Shown: positions 1 to 8,487, counted from the stretch's first letter. The stretch: DNA of 64,000 bases from Roseomonas mucosa (GCA_945878375.1 CAMDWG010000006.1:124001-188000), one strand, 5' to 3'. A program made the numbers and translations. Notes: generated by a model not told the origin, from the letters alone.

Positions 1-2
1 GC

Positions 3-497
3 CTGTCCTGCGTGCCCTTCGCCCGCATGGCGACGGGAATGAACATCAGCGGCGATGCGCGGATGTGGTGGCGCAATGCCGCCGGCACCTATGCGCGCGG
101 CCAGGCGCCGGAACGCGGCGCGGTGCTCGCCTTCATGTCCTCGGGCAGTATGTCCCGCGGTCATGTCGCGGTCGTCAGCCGCGTCGTGAACCCGCGCACC
201 GTACAGATCGACCATGCCAATTGGGGTGGCCCCGGGATCCGCCGCGGGACCGTGATGCGCGGCGTCACGGTGGTCGATGTCTCGGACCGGAACGACTGGA
301 CCTCTGTACGGGTGCAGGTTGGCCACACGGCTCAGAGTTTCGGCCGCACCTACCCGACCCACGGCTTCATCTACAACCGCCCCGCCGGGTCCGGCCTGAT
401 GATGGCCCGCGGGGCAGCGATGAGCGAAGTGGCCGAGGCACCCTCCCCCCACACGGCGCTGCATCTGCGCCTCGCGCTGGAGACGCTTGCGGACTAG
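3..497 (+). CDS. CHAP-domain cell-wall amidase/peptidase, 5' end missing
   Basis: The reading frame is open to the left edge of the window, so the gene starts upstream and only its last part is here. The visible part begins L-S-C-V-P-F-A-R. The Cys (bases 9-11) followed by a hydrophobic stretch fits the catalytic Cys of a CHAP (NlpC/P60-like) domain. A His in a GHVAVV context (bases 171-173) and a DHANW motif further on fit the rest of the catalytic centre. CHAP proteins cut peptidoglycan peptides or amide bonds, usually in the periplasm. The internal GTG at base 12 should not be taken as the start because it would drop the Cys. The last 30 or so residues look like a disordered tail. The stop codon TAG lies inside the left arm of the palindromic element at 494-672. 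Confidence 0.8.
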   Translation: MSCVPFARMATGMNISGDARMWWRNAAGTYARGQAPERGAVLAFMSSGSMSRGHVAVVSRVVNPRTVQIDHANWGGPGIRRGTVMRGVTVVDVSDRNDWTSVRVQVGHTAQSFGRTYPTHGFIYNRPAGSGLMMARGAAMSEVAEAPSPHTALHLRLALETLAD

Positions 498-672
498 AGC
501 AGCGCCCGATCGAGTTGACCCGCTCCGCGGGTCAGCCGACCGAGCATAAGCTGCTCTGGACACGATGTTTTCTAGAACAAGAAATCAGATCTGACTGATT
601 CAGTCAGATCGCATTTTGCTCTAGAGCAATAGGCGTTCAAGTGGAAACAACGGAACGCATTTCCTGCTCTAG
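494..672. repeat. 179-nt palindromic intergenic element with 9-bp terminal inverted repeats
   Basis: CTAGAGCAG at 494-502 is the exact inverse of CTGCTCTAG at 664-672. Inside lie a perfect 23-nt palindrome at 588-610 (arms GATCTGACTGA / TCAGTCAGATC around one T), a 14-nt palindrome TTGCTCTAGAGCAA at 616-629, and TCTAGA at 571-576 and 620-625, with a third across the right end at 668-673. The element is more AT-rich than the genes around it, and its left arm supplies the stop codon of the CHAP gene. It codes for nothing convincing. I infer a dispersed non-coding repeat (REP/MITE-like). The 588-610 hairpin followed by TTTT (614-617) could also end transcription of the CHAP gene. Confidence 0.6.
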
Positions 673-817
673 ACTCAATGATTTTTAGATTAAACCTCGG
701 CCCGCCCAAGCCACTCAGGTCGCATTTTTCGCTCCGCCGAGTACCGAAGCTGGTTCGGCCCGGGGGACCGGGAGGATGGCATCCGCCGAGCGCCGCGCCC
801 GTGGCGCACGAAGGGCC
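673..817. other. Rest of the intergenic region between the convergent CHAP and acyltransferase genes
   Basis: Together with the palindromic element this makes a gene-free stretch of about 320 bases. It has a short AT-rich patch (about 676-700) and then ordinary GC-rich sequence. I see no gene, RNA or clear terminator here beyond the hairpins described for 494-672. Confidence 0.4.
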
Positions 818-1813
818 TCAGCGGTCAGCGCGAAAAGCGTGCAGCATGAACCACTGCTCGGGATGCGCGCGCACAACGCCCTCGATCGCGGCGTCCAGGG
901 CCGCAATGTCGGCCTTGATACCCATCCGGCCCCGGTCCGGCGTGCCCACCGGCACCTCTGGCAAGAAGGTCAGCCGGAACCGGGCCTCCTCGCCCAGGCG
1001 CAGCGCGTAGCAGGGCAGGACGGCCGCGCCCGTCTGGCTGGCCAGTCGCACCGCGCGCGCAATATTTCCCTCCACCCGCAGGGGCCGCCCCAACAAGGGG
1101 GCATGCACGCGCCCGCCAACGAATTCGTCGACATAGGTGAGCAACGCCGCTTCGCGACTCTCGAGAAGGCGATGCGCCTCGAACACCGCGCCGAGGGTCG
1201 GCGCGAGCGGAACGCCGGGGCCGTTGATGCGCTGGCTCCGCAACCGCGCGGAATCCGCGATGCGCATGCGGAAGCGGTTGGGCAGTCGCTGATAGATTCC
1301 GGAAAAGCGAATGCCGAGCGCACCGAGGCCGACATGCAGCGCCTCCCAACTGCCGACATGGATCCCCGCAACGACCAGCGGCCGTCCCGAGGCGATCGCG
1401 GCGTCCAGATGCTCCCGCCCCGCCACCTCGATCCGGCCCTCGCGCCAAAGCCGATGAAGGACCGAGAACTCCGCGAAGGTGCGGCCCAGATGGATCCAAT
1501 GGGCACGCACCAGCCGCTCCGCCTCGGCCTCCCCGATGTCGGGCCGCAGCAGCCGCAGGGTCTCTCGCGCAGTCGCCGAGGGGCCAGGCCGGCCCGCAAC
1601 CTGCCGCGCGCCCAGCCGCGCCCCGACGGCCGAGGTCACCGAGGTTGGCAGGAGGCGAAAAGCCTGGTGCGGCAGCCAGTCCTGCAGACCGTGCAGCGGA
1701 TCGCGGAGCCACCATCGGAACAGCGCGCGCCGGGCCTCTGGCGTGTCGAAGCGCCAGGGTGGCGCGCGGTGAAGATCAATCGACACGCGGCATGACCCGC
1801 ATCGGCAGCGCAT
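818..1813 (-). CDS. LpxL/HtrB-family lipid A (lysophospholipid) acyltransferase
   Basis: This is a 331-residue protein of the Lip_A_acyltrans family, which moves an acyl chain from acyl carrier protein to lipid A or a related lipid at the inner membrane. The family's catalytic H-x4-E motif is seen as HVGSWE (His152, Glu157 counting from the ATG at 1813). The surrounding LVVAGIHVGSWEA, the later AAVLPCYALR and the terminal PEQWFMLHAF are all typical. It lacks the usual strong N-terminal membrane anchor, having only an amphipathic start. The start is uncertain: ATG 1813 overlaps the upstream P450 gene by 38 bases, while GTG 1786 would overlap by 11, and neither has a clear ribosome site. The overlap suggests translational coupling to the P450. 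It could be a late acyltransferase or act on ornithine or other lipids. Confidence 0.8.
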   Translation of the reverse strand: MRCRCGSCRVSIDLHRAPPWRFDTPEARRALFRWWLRDPLHGLQDWLPHQAFRLLPTSVTSAVGARLGARQVAGRPGPSATARETLRLLRPDIGEAEAERLVRAHWIHLGRTFAEFSVLHRLWREGRIEVAGREHLDAAIASGRPLVVAGIHVGSWEALHVGLGALGIRFSGIYQRLPNRFRMRIADSARLRSQRINGPGVPLAPTLGAVFEAHRLLESREAALLTYVDEFVGGRVHAPLLGRPLRVEGNIARAVRLASQTGAAVLPCYALRLGEEARFRLTFLPEVPVGTPDRGRMGIKADIAALDAAIEGVVRAHPEQWFMLHAFRADR

Positions 1814-3212
1814 CGCCCGGTCGCAGCGTGAGCCGCGCGACGGGCATCACCTGGGTCCCCGGCCACAATTCGAGCTTCGCCGCCTGGAACAGGGTCGCGA
1901 GGCAGATCACCGCCTCGGCCAGGCCCAGGTGCTGGCCGGTGCAGACGCGCGGGCCGACGCTGAAAGGGATGTAGAGATGCCGGGAAGGACGCGGCGCGCC
2001 CGGCATGAAGCGGTCCGGCACGAAAGCATCGGGATCCTGCCACAGCGCCTTGCGGCGATGCAGGATCCAGGGCGCGACCAGCACGATCGCGCCCTTCCGC
2101 ACCACCCGCCCGGCGATCCGCCCATCCGCCAGCGCCTGCCGCGACAGCAGCGGGACGGGCGGGTAGAGCCGCATCGTCTCCTCCACCACCGCCCGGGTGA
2201 AGGGCAGGCCCGGCAGGTCATCGAGCGTCGCGGGCCGGCCGCCGAGCACCGCGCGCAGCTCGGCATCGAGCCGCGCGGCGCTGGCCGCGTCCTGGCTCAG
2301 GATGAACAGCGCCCAGGCCAGCACATTGGCCGTGGTCTCATGGCCTGCCATGAACAGCACGATCGCCTCGTTGCGGAAGGCGCGGCGGTCCATCGGCCGG
2401 GCGGGGGCGCCATCGGGGCCGGGTAACTTCGCCTCCGCCATGGATTGGATCAGGGAGGCCTCGGTCGCGCGGCCATCCAGGATGTCGGCGATGAGCCGGT
2501 CCACCACGGCGTGGATGCGCCCAGCGGCCGCGCGCGCGCGACCGCTGGGCCGGCGCGGCACCCAATCCGGCAGGCCGAGCAGGGAGATCAGGTCGGTCTG
2601 GTCCACGAGCCGCTGGTAGTCGGCAAAGGCGGCGACGACCTCCGCAGCCGCCTCGGCGCCGAGCCCGCGGCCGAAAATGGTGCGGCAGATGATCTCGGCG
2701 GTGAGCTGGCCCATCTCCGCCAGCACGTCGAGCGGCGCATCCGGCGTCTGGCGGCACCAGGCCGCGGCGCGGTCGGCCGCGACCTCGGTGATGGCCGGTG
2801 CCAATTCCGCCAGCCGCGTGGCATGCGTCACGGGGGCCACGACGCGCCGCCTCTCCCGCCACAGCGGACCATCGGAGACGAACAGCCCATCGCCGAGCAG
2901 CGGGGCCAGCGCGTGGCGGTGCTGCGGGCTTTTGCGCTGGAAGATCTCATGCTGCTCGACGAAGGCCTCGGCCACCGTCTCGGGCGTGTTGCAGATCACC
3001 ACGTCGCGGAACAGCAGGCGGGCAAAGATGACGTCGCGGTTGAAGACGCCCTGGGTGAAGACATCGAGGTAGCTGCGGCGCGCCAGGCGGATCAGTTCGA
3101 CGATGCCGGGCGTCTTCTGCCGGCGTGGCGGCTGGGGCGGCTGGTAGGGGGCGAGCGCCGGCGGCGGGGCCTCCCCCACCGCCATGGCCGCGCCAGGCGC
3201 GATCTCCGGCAT
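1776..3212 (-). CDS. Cytochrome P450
   Basis: This 478-residue haem-thiolate monooxygenase carries the three P450 signatures: the I-helix oxygen-activation motif AGHETT (about 289-294), the K-helix E-x2-R (Glu345 to Arg348), and the haem loop FSVGPRVCTG with the cysteine ligand at 424. There is no signal peptide or fused reductase, so it needs a separate ferredoxin or flavin reductase, none of which is nearby. The frame stays open far upstream as a shadow of the dehydrogenase gene. I placed the start at MPEIAPG because the P450 homology begins shortly after. Its 3' end overlaps the acyltransferase gene, and the alcohol dehydrogenase lies 53 bases upstream on the same strand, so the three may be co-transcribed. 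The substrate is unknown. A lipid or fatty acid is a reasonable guess from the neighbour, but no more than that. Confidence 0.9.
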   Translation of the reverse strand: MPEIAPGAAMAVGEAPPPALAPYQPPQPPRRQKTPGIVELIRLARRSYLDVFTQGVFNRDVIFARLLFRDVVICNTPETVAEAFVEQHEIFQRKSPQHRHALAPLLGDGLFVSDGPLWRERRRVVAPVTHATRLAELAPAITEVAADRAAAWCRQTPDAPLDVLAEMGQLTAEIICRTIFGRGLGAEAAAEVVAAFADYQRLVDQTDLISLLGLPDWVPRRPSGRARAAAGRIHAVVDRLIADILDGRATEASLIQSMAEAKLPGPDGAPARPMDRRAFRNEAIVLFMAGHETTANVLAWALFILSQDAASAARLDAELRAVLGGRPATLDDLPGLPFTRAVVEETMRLYPPVPLLSRQALADGRIAGRVVRKGAIVLVAPWILHRRKALWQDPDAFVPDRFMPGAPRPSRHLYIPFSVGPRVCTGQHLGLAEAVICLATLFQAAKLELWPGTQVMPVARLTLRPGDALPMRVMPRVD

Positions 3213-3265
3213 GGGTCGATCGTAGCGCCTGCGCGGCCCGGCGGGGAGGGGCGGCGAGCCCGCCT

Positions 3266-4333
3266 TCAGACCGCTTCCGCCGTGAGAACGATGCGCCCCG
3301 TCACCTTGCCCGCGATCAGCCTTTGCAGCGCCGAATCGGCGTTCCGCATCGGCTCCCGCGTGATGGGGATGCCGGGCAGCTTGCCGCCCTGGGCCATGGC
3401 CACCAACGCCCGGAGTTCCTTCGGGCTGCCGACATAGCTGCCCTGCACCGTCAGCGCTCGCATCGCCATGACCGGCAGCGGCACCGTCAACTCGCCCCCG
3501 AACAGCCCGACCTGGACCAGCTTGCCGCCCTTGGTCAGCGCATCGAAGGCCAGCCTGGCCGTGGCGCTGCCATTCACCAGGTCGATGATCGCCTCCACCG
3601 GGCCGCCGCAGGCCTCGGTGATGCGGGCGGTGACACCTTCGCCGCTGCCATCCACCGTGTCGCTGGCGCCGGCCTGCTTCGCCGCCGCCAGCTTCTCGGC
3701 GTTGATATCGACCGAGACGATGCGCCGATGCCCCATCGCCTTCAGCACCGCGATCGCCTGCAGCCCGAGGCCGCCTGCGCCGACCAGCACGATCGGCACA
3801 TCGGGGGCCAGCGGCATGACCTTGTTGATGGCGGAGAACACCGTGATGCCGGAACAGGCGTAGGTCGCGGCGAGAGCGGGATCGAGGTCGCCAGGATCGA
3901 CCAGGTGGCGCGGCTCCGGCGCCAGCACATGGGTGGCGTAGCCCCCATTCTGGAACACGCCGAGCGCCTTGCCCTGGAGGCACATATTGTCCTCATCGGA
4001 CCGGCAGCGGGCGCAGGTGCCGCAGCCGACCCAGGGGAAGACGATCCGCGTCTGCCCGACGGCAAGGCCCTGCCCTTCAGCATCCGGCCCCCACTTCACC
4101 ACGCGCCCGACGATCTCATGCCCCATCGCCAGCGGCAGTTTCACGCCGCGCTCCGACAGCCGCATCTTGCCCCGGCTGCCGAGGTCCCATTCGCCTTCCC
4201 AGATATGGATGTCGGAATGGCAGACGCCGGCATGGGTCACTTCCAGCAGCACCTGGCTGCCGGTGGGTTCCGGGGTCGGCAGCTCGATTTCCTGGAGGGG
4301 CTTTTTCGCCTCCACCACGGCCCAGGCGCGCAT
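3266..4333 (-). CDS. Zinc-dependent alcohol dehydrogenase (MDR superfamily)
   Basis: This 355-residue cytoplasmic NAD(P)-dependent dehydrogenase interconverts alcohols and aldehydes or ketones. The catalytic zinc ligands are Cys38, the GHE pair His72-Glu73 and Cys160. The structural zinc site is Cys104-x2-Cys107-x2-Cys110-x7-Cys118. The Rossmann motif is GAGGLG at 185-190. The length is normal for the medium-chain family. The start is well supported: AGGAGG lies a few bases before the ATG. It lies upstream of the P450 gene on the same strand and could oxidise an alcohol made by that enzyme, but this is inference. The substrate cannot be read from sequence. Confidence 0.9.
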   Translation of the reverse strand: MRAWAVVEAKKPLQEIELPTPEPTGSQVLLEVTHAGVCHSDIHIWEGEWDLGSRGKMRLSERGVKLPLAMGHEIVGRVVKWGPDAEGQGLAVGQTRIVFPWVGCGTCARCRSDEDNMCLQGKALGVFQNGGYATHVLAPEPRHLVDPGDLDPALAATYACSGITVFSAINKVMPLAPDVPIVLVGAGGLGLQAIAVLKAMGHRRIVSVDINAEKLAAAKQAGASDTVDGSGEGVTARITEACGGPVEAIIDLVNGSATARLAFDALTKGGKLVQVGLFGGELTVPLPVMAMRALTVQGSYVGSPKELRALVAMAQGGKLPGIPITREPMRNADSALQRLIAGKVTGRIVLTAEAV

Positions 4334-4425
4334 CGCATCCTCCTGCGTTCTTCTTCGACCCCATCGAAGAGGCTGGCGCGCCGGCGGTCAACTCGCCGGG
4401 CGCGCACAGCACGGCGCGCGGCGCC

Positions 4426-5406
4426 TCAGTCCGGGCGGATATTGGCCTCACGCACCACGCGGCCCCAGGTGGCGATCTGGGCCGAGAGGAAGCGCGCGAA
4501 CCCGGCCTCCCCCTGCGGATCGAGATCGATGCCGAGGCCGAGCACGCGCGCGCGCAGCTCCGGCCGGTCGAGCGCGGCGCGGATCTCGGCCTCCATCCGC
4601 TGCTTGATCGCAGGCGGGAGATTCGCGGGGCCGAGGAAGCCCCAGAAGGCTCGCGCATCGATACCCGGCACGCCGACCTCGGCCAGGGTCGGGATATCCG
4701 GCATCGAGGCCGAGCGGGTCGCACCGGTCTGCGCCAGCGGCACCAGCGCGCCGGAATCGATATGCACGCCGATGGCCGGCCGGGTCGCGATGGGCATGTC
4801 GACCTCGCCGGCCACCGCCGCCGTCGCCAGCGGCCCGCCGCCACGATAAGGCACATGCACCAGTTGCAGCCCGGTCGCGCGGCCGAGCAGCGCCATGGTC
4901 AGATGGGCCAGAGAGCCATTGCCGATCGTGCCATAGGTCAGCGTGTCCGGCCGCGCGCGGGCGGCGGCGGCCATCTCGGCGAAGTTGGCCCAGGGGCGCG
5001 TGCGATGGCGCGTCAGCAGCATCGGCGCGGTGCCGAACAGCAGCAGCGGCGTCAGGTCGCGTTCGGTGTCGAAGCCGATATTCGGGATCAGCGCCGGGTT
5101 CACCGCATGGGTGTCGAAGACCAGCACCCAGGTATTCCCATCCGGCGCGCTGCGCGCGACGGCGGCGGTGCCGAGCGCGCCCGAGGCGCCCGGCCGGTTC
5201 TCCACCACCACCGGCACGCCGAGCGACTGGCTCAGCACCGGCTGCAGCAGCCGCGAGAGCGCGTCGGTCGACCCGCCCGGCGGAAAGGGCGCGACGATTC
5301 GGATGGGGCCGGATGGCCAGCTTGGTTGCGCGAGGGCGGGCGCGGCCAGGGCAGAGGCGCCCGTGGCCAACCCCGTGGCCAGAAGGCTGCGGCGGGTCGT
5401 GTGCAT
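4426..5406 (-). CDS. Bug-family (tripartite tricarboxylate transporter) solute-binding protein
   Basis: This 326-residue periplasmic binding protein is of the Bug/TctC type, which captures small carboxylates or similar solutes. The N-terminus MHTTRRSLL followed by a hydrophobic run and APALAQ looks like a twin-arginine-style signal peptide cleaved near residue 27. Just after it come IRIVAPFPPGGSTD and, later, VVVENRPGASG, both hallmarks of the family. The ATG at 5406 is chosen over one eight codons upstream because GGAGGAAA sits 5-6 bases before it. No tctA or tctB membrane genes are next to it. This is common for Bug proteins, which are often orphans sharing a distant membrane unit. Ligand unknown. 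Confidence 0.88.
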   Translation of the reverse strand: MHTTRRSLLATGLATGASALAAPALAQPSWPSGPIRIVAPFPPGGSTDALSRLLQPVLSQSLGVPVVVENRPGASGALGTAAVARSAPDGNTWVLVFDTHAVNPALIPNIGFDTERDLTPLLLFGTAPMLLTRHRTRPWANFAEMAAAARARPDTLTYGTIGNGSLAHLTMALLGRATGLQLVHVPYRGGGPLATAAVAGEVDMPIATRPAIGVHIDSGALVPLAQTGATRSASMPDIPTLAEVGVPGIDARAFWGFLGPANLPPAIKQRMEAEIRAALDRPELRARVLGLGIDLDPQGEAGFARFLSAQIATWGRVVREANIRPD

Positions 5407-5462
5407 GATGGTTTCCTCCGCACGCAGCATAACCCGACGCGCCAGGGGCGCGAGGGGGTATT

Positions 5463-6578
5463 CTAGGGCGCCGGGTCCCGCCCCGTCCCCGCCGCGCTGC
5501 CCTTCGCCTGCGTCAGCACGCGGCGGATATCCTGTTCGAGCTTCTCCAACTCCTCCGCCGCCCGCGCGCGCTGGCCGCGGGCCTGGTCGGCGATGGTCAG
5601 GCTGTCCTCGATCGTCGCGACCAGCGCGGCATTGGCCTTCTGCACCGCATCCAGGTCGAAGACGCCGCGTTCCACTTCGGTCCGCGCTTCCTGGTTGCCG
5701 CGCCGCAGCGTCTCGGCATTCGCGGTCAGCAGGCGGTTGGTCAGGTCGGTCGCTTCCTTTACCGCCTGCCCGGCTTCCCGCATCCGGTGGATGGCCAGCG
5801 CCTGCGCCAGCTGCTGGCGCCAGAGCGGCACCGTGTTCGCCAGCACCGAATGGATCTTGGAGGACAGCGCCTTGTCGTTTTCCTGGATCAGCCGGATCGA
5901 GGGCAGCGCCTGCATCGCCACCTGCCGCGTCAGGCGCAGGTCGTGGACGCGGCGGTCGAGTTCGTCCCGCGCGCCGCGCAGGTCGCGCAGCCGCTGCGGC
6001 GCAAGGTCGTCGCCCGGATTGGCGGCCAGCTGCGCTTCCATCGCCGGGATGGTCTGTTCATTGGTGCGCCGCAGCACCTCCTCGCCCGCCGCGATGTGGT
6101 CGCCCAGCGCGTGGAACCAGTCGAGCGTCGCGCCATAGAGCCGTTCCAGCCGCTCCACATCCTCCAGCAGCCGCGTGCGGTGCGTGTCGAGCTTGTCGCC
6201 GATGGCCTCGATCTGGCCCTTCACGCTTTCGTATTTCGTGATGATCTCGCTGATCTCGGCCCCCGCCCTGGTGAAGATGCGGGAGAAGAAGCCGGGCTTC
6301 TCATCCAGCTTCGTCACATCGAAGCCGCGGAGCGTCGTCAGCAGGGAGGACAGCGTCTGCCCCGCCTCTCCCGTCTCCTGGTTCCGGGCGCCGGCGAGCA
6401 TGGCGTCGGCCGCGGATTGTGCGCGGTTCTGGGCGTCCTGCCCGAAGCGCAGGATGGAGCCGGGATCGGACAGGTCGATCTGCTGCGCGAGGCTTGCGAT
6501 GGCCGCCTGGTGCTCGGGCGTCAGCACAGGCGCGTCTGGCAGGCGGATGGGCTGGGTCCGGTCATCGCCGAAGGACAT
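5463..6578 (-). CDS. telA: TelA/KlaA-family toxic anion resistance protein
   Basis: This 371-residue, highly charged, helix-rich protein of the TelA family was first linked to tellurite resistance and is often found with XpaC-like membrane proteins. Characteristic stretches include KPGFFSRIFTRAG near residue 95, a long coiled-coil-like middle, and ALPSIRLIQENDKAL followed by TVPLWRQQLAQAL. There is no membrane segment. The start at 6578 is preferred over the ATG at 6596 because AAGGAG lies six bases before it. The upstream ATG overlaps the stop of the XpaC gene as ATGA and may mark coupled translation. Its biochemical role is not settled for the family, and resistance to tellurite here is not shown by sequence. 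Confidence 0.88.
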   Translation of the reverse strand: MSFGDDRTQPIRLPDAPVLTPEHQAAIASLAQQIDLSDPGSILRFGQDAQNRAQSAADAMLAGARNQETGEAGQTLSSLLTTLRGFDVTKLDEKPGFFSRIFTRAGAEISEIITKYESVKGQIEAIGDKLDTHRTRLLEDVERLERLYGATLDWFHALGDHIAAGEEVLRRTNEQTIPAMEAQLAANPGDDLAPQRLRDLRGARDELDRRVHDLRLTRQVAMQALPSIRLIQENDKALSSKIHSVLANTVPLWRQQLAQALAIHRMREAGQAVKEATDLTNRLLTANAETLRRGNQEARTEVERGVFDLDAVQKANAALVATIEDSLTIADQARGQRARAAEELEKLEQDIRRVLTQAKGSAAGTGRDPAP

Positions 6579-6592
6579 GCTGGTCTCCTTGC

Positions 6593-7390
6593 TCATCCAT
6601 AGCCTTCCTGGCGCAGCCGCTCGGACAGCACCTTCACCTGGATATCGAGCGCGGCCGTCTCCTCCGCACGGATCCGCCCGCGCAGATCCTCGGCGGCCGA
6701 GGTCAAATCCTCGATCAGCCGCGGCAGGCCCGGCGGCGGCTCCGCGCCCGCTTCCAGCCTTTCCCGGATGCGGTCGAGCCCGTCCAGATGCACGGCCAGG
6801 AAGCGCCGCGCTTCCGTGATCCGCTCCGGCTTCGCGCCGAGATCGTCCAGCACGCCCGCCATCGCCGCGGCCACGCCCGTCAGGCGCGGCTCGGCGGCGA
6901 TGCGCGCCAGCCGGGCGCGGGATTCGTCGAGCGGACCGGGCGGGGGCGGCGGGGCGGGCGGCGCCACTTCCTGCACCGCGCCGTCATACAGAAGCCGCGT
7001 GCCAGCCCAGGCCCCCGCACCGAGCAGGACGGCGAGAAGCGGGTTCATCATCGCCCCGAGCCCCGCGACCAGCCCCGTGGCGGCGCCGACCAACAGCGCG
7101 GCGCGGCGCGTATCGCCCCGCTGCCCCCGGCGCAGCACCATCACCGCAGCCAGCACCAGCCCCATGCCCAGCAGCGCCGTGACCGTGCCGCGGATATCGC
7201 CGGTCACGATCTCCGCGATCGCGTCGAAGAACAGCGGCCAGGTGAAGATCGGCAGCAGCAGGCCGCGCGTGCCCGCCCGGAAGCGGGAGAAGCCGGCTTC
7301 CAGCGCAGCCCGCGCTTCCTCCCACGGCGGGGGTGGAGATTTCGGGGCCTGCCAGGGCGGCGGCGGCGGCGGTTCCCAGGGGCGTGTCAT
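6593..7390 (-). CDS. XpaC-like (5-bromo-4-chloroindolyl phosphate hydrolysis family) membrane protein
   Basis: This 265-residue protein has a proline-rich N-terminus (repeated PPPP), three or so hydrophobic segments in the first half (LLLPIFTWPLFF, TALLGMGLVLAAVMVL, LLVGAATGLVAGLG and a following run), and a soluble helical C-terminal half. Together with its position directly before telA this fits the XpaC/halogen-hydrolase family, whose true function is unknown. The start at 7390 (MTRPWEPP) is chosen because the stop of the preceding 46-codon gene lies only five bases before it. An ATG further upstream would overlap that gene. The three genes probably form one operon and may make a membrane-associated complex with TelA. 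Confidence 0.72.
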   Translation of the reverse strand: MTRPWEPPPPPPWQAPKSPPPPWEEARAALEAGFSRFRAGTRGLLLPIFTWPLFFDAIAEIVTGDIRGTVTALLGMGLVLAAVMVLRRGQRGDTRRAALLVGAATGLVAGLGAMMNPLLAVLLGAGAWAGTRLLYDGAVQEVAPPAPPPPPGPLDESRARLARIAAEPRLTGVAAAMAGVLDDLGAKPERITEARRFLAVHLDGLDRIRERLEAGAEPPPGLPRLIEDLTSAAEDLRGRIRAEETAALDIQVKVLSERLRQEGYG

Positions 7391-7395
7391 CGGCG

Positions 7396-7536
7396 CTAGC
7401 GGACCAGCGCCAGGAAGGCGGCCAGCCACAGTGTCAGCGTCAGCGCCGTAAGCCCGGCGAGACGGCGCAGCGGGGTCGGCAACAGGGCGAGAAGCGGCCG
7501 GCTGGGGACCGGCGGCGCGGTGGGGCGAGGGTCCAT
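7396..7536 (-). CDS. Small single-pass membrane protein (46 aa) leading the XpaC-TelA operon
   Basis: A complete 46-codon frame runs from ATG 7536 to TAG 7396, five bases before the XpaC start. The protein begins with a proline-rich MDPRPTAPPVPSRP and then has a basic stretch and a strongly hydrophobic segment (GLTALTLTLWLAAFLALV) ending in Arg. The design is a short cytoplasmic head and one transmembrane helix. An AGGG lies a few bases before the ATG. No family recognised. The tight spacing to XpaC and TelA and the sensible topology argue that it is real and part of the same complex. Confidence 0.6.
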   Translation of the reverse strand: MDPRPTAPPVPSRPLLALLPTPLRRLAGLTALTLTLWLAAFLALVR

Positions 7537-7583
7537 GGCACCCTACAGATCGGCCTTCAGGGTGGCGGCATCAAGGCCGCCGT

Positions 7584-8465
7584 CTATTTCCGGTCCGCCC
7601 GCGGATCGAGCGCATCGCGCAGCCCATCCCCCACCAGATTGAAGGCCAGCACCACGACGAAGATCGCCACTCCGGGCGCGATGGCCAGCCAGGGCGCGGG
7701 GTCCAGGAAGCGCTGCGCGCTGTTCAGCATGCTGCCCCAGGACGGAGAAGGCGGTTGCTGGCCAAGGCCAAGGAAGCTCAGCGAGGCCTCGGCGATGATC
7801 GCCTCCGCGATGGCCAGGGTGGATTGGACCAGCAGCGGCGGGATGATGTTGGGCAGCACATGCACCAGCGCCGTGCGCCAGGGCGGGTTGCCGAGCGCGC
7901 GCGCGGCCTCCACCCAATCCGTCGAACGGGTATCGAGCGCCATGCCGCGCGCCAGACGCACGAAGACGGGGCTGGCGGTGATGGCGATGGCGAGCATCGC
8001 ATTCTCGAGCGCGGGGCCGAGGAAAGCAGCCAGCGCGATGGCCAGGATCAGGAAGGGCACGGAGAGCATGGCATCGGCGATGCGCGACAGCACCGCATCC
8101 ACCCACCCGCCCACCAGCCCCGCCAGCAGCCCGAGCGGCACGCCGATGAGCACCGCGCCCAGCACGGACACGACGCCCGCCATCAGCGAGGCCCGCGCCC
8201 CCCAGATGAGGCGGGAGAGCACATCGCGCCCATTCTCATCCGTCCCGAGCGGATGCGCCCAGGAGGGCGGCTTGCGGATGCGCGACCAGCTGGTCTCGAT
8301 CGGGTCGTACGGCGCGACCCAAGGGGCCAGGATCGCGACCAGCACGAAGGCCAGCACGACCACCAGCCCGAACACCGCGAGCTTGTGGCGCAGGAAGCGG
8401 CGCGCCGCACGCCGCGCCGGGCTTTCGCCGCGCTCCAGCGCGACGGGGGCGGAGGGCGCGCTCAT
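7584..8465 (-). CDS. Peptide/nickel-type ABC transporter permease (DppC/OppC family)
   Basis: This inner-membrane permease of about 293 residues is the second channel subunit of a family 5 (Dpp/Opp) importer. After a cytoplasmic N-terminus (RRAARRFLRHKLAVFGL) come about six membrane helices and the DppC signatures HPLGTDENGRDVLSRLIWGAR and, near the end, EASLSFLGLGQQPPSPSWG. The EAA-type coupling loop is EAARALGNPPWRTALVHVLPN. ATG 8465 is taken as start. An ATG at 8480 is also possible, and longer upstream extensions run into a hairpin region. It is the last gene of the six-gene operon 13948-7584. Confidence 0.9.
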   Translation of the reverse strand: MSAPSAPVALERGESPARRAARRFLRHKLAVFGLVVVLAFVLVAILAPWVAPYDPIETSWSRIRKPPSWAHPLGTDENGRDVLSRLIWGARASLMAGVVSVLGAVLIGVPLGLLAGLVGGWVDAVLSRIADAMLSVPFLILAIALAAFLGPALENAMLAIAITASPVFVRLARGMALDTRSTDWVEAARALGNPPWRTALVHVLPNIIPPLLVQSTLAIAEAIIAEASLSFLGLGQQPPSPSWGSMLNSAQRFLDPAPWLAIAPGVAIFVVVLAFNLVGDGLRDALDPRADRK

Positions 8466-8487
8466 GCAGTGGTCCACCATGCCGGGC

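Noticed and set aside
3213-3983. An N-terminal extension of the P450 inside the alcohol dehydrogenase gene.
   Set aside because: Same strand but in a different frame from the dehydrogenase; it has no P450 features.
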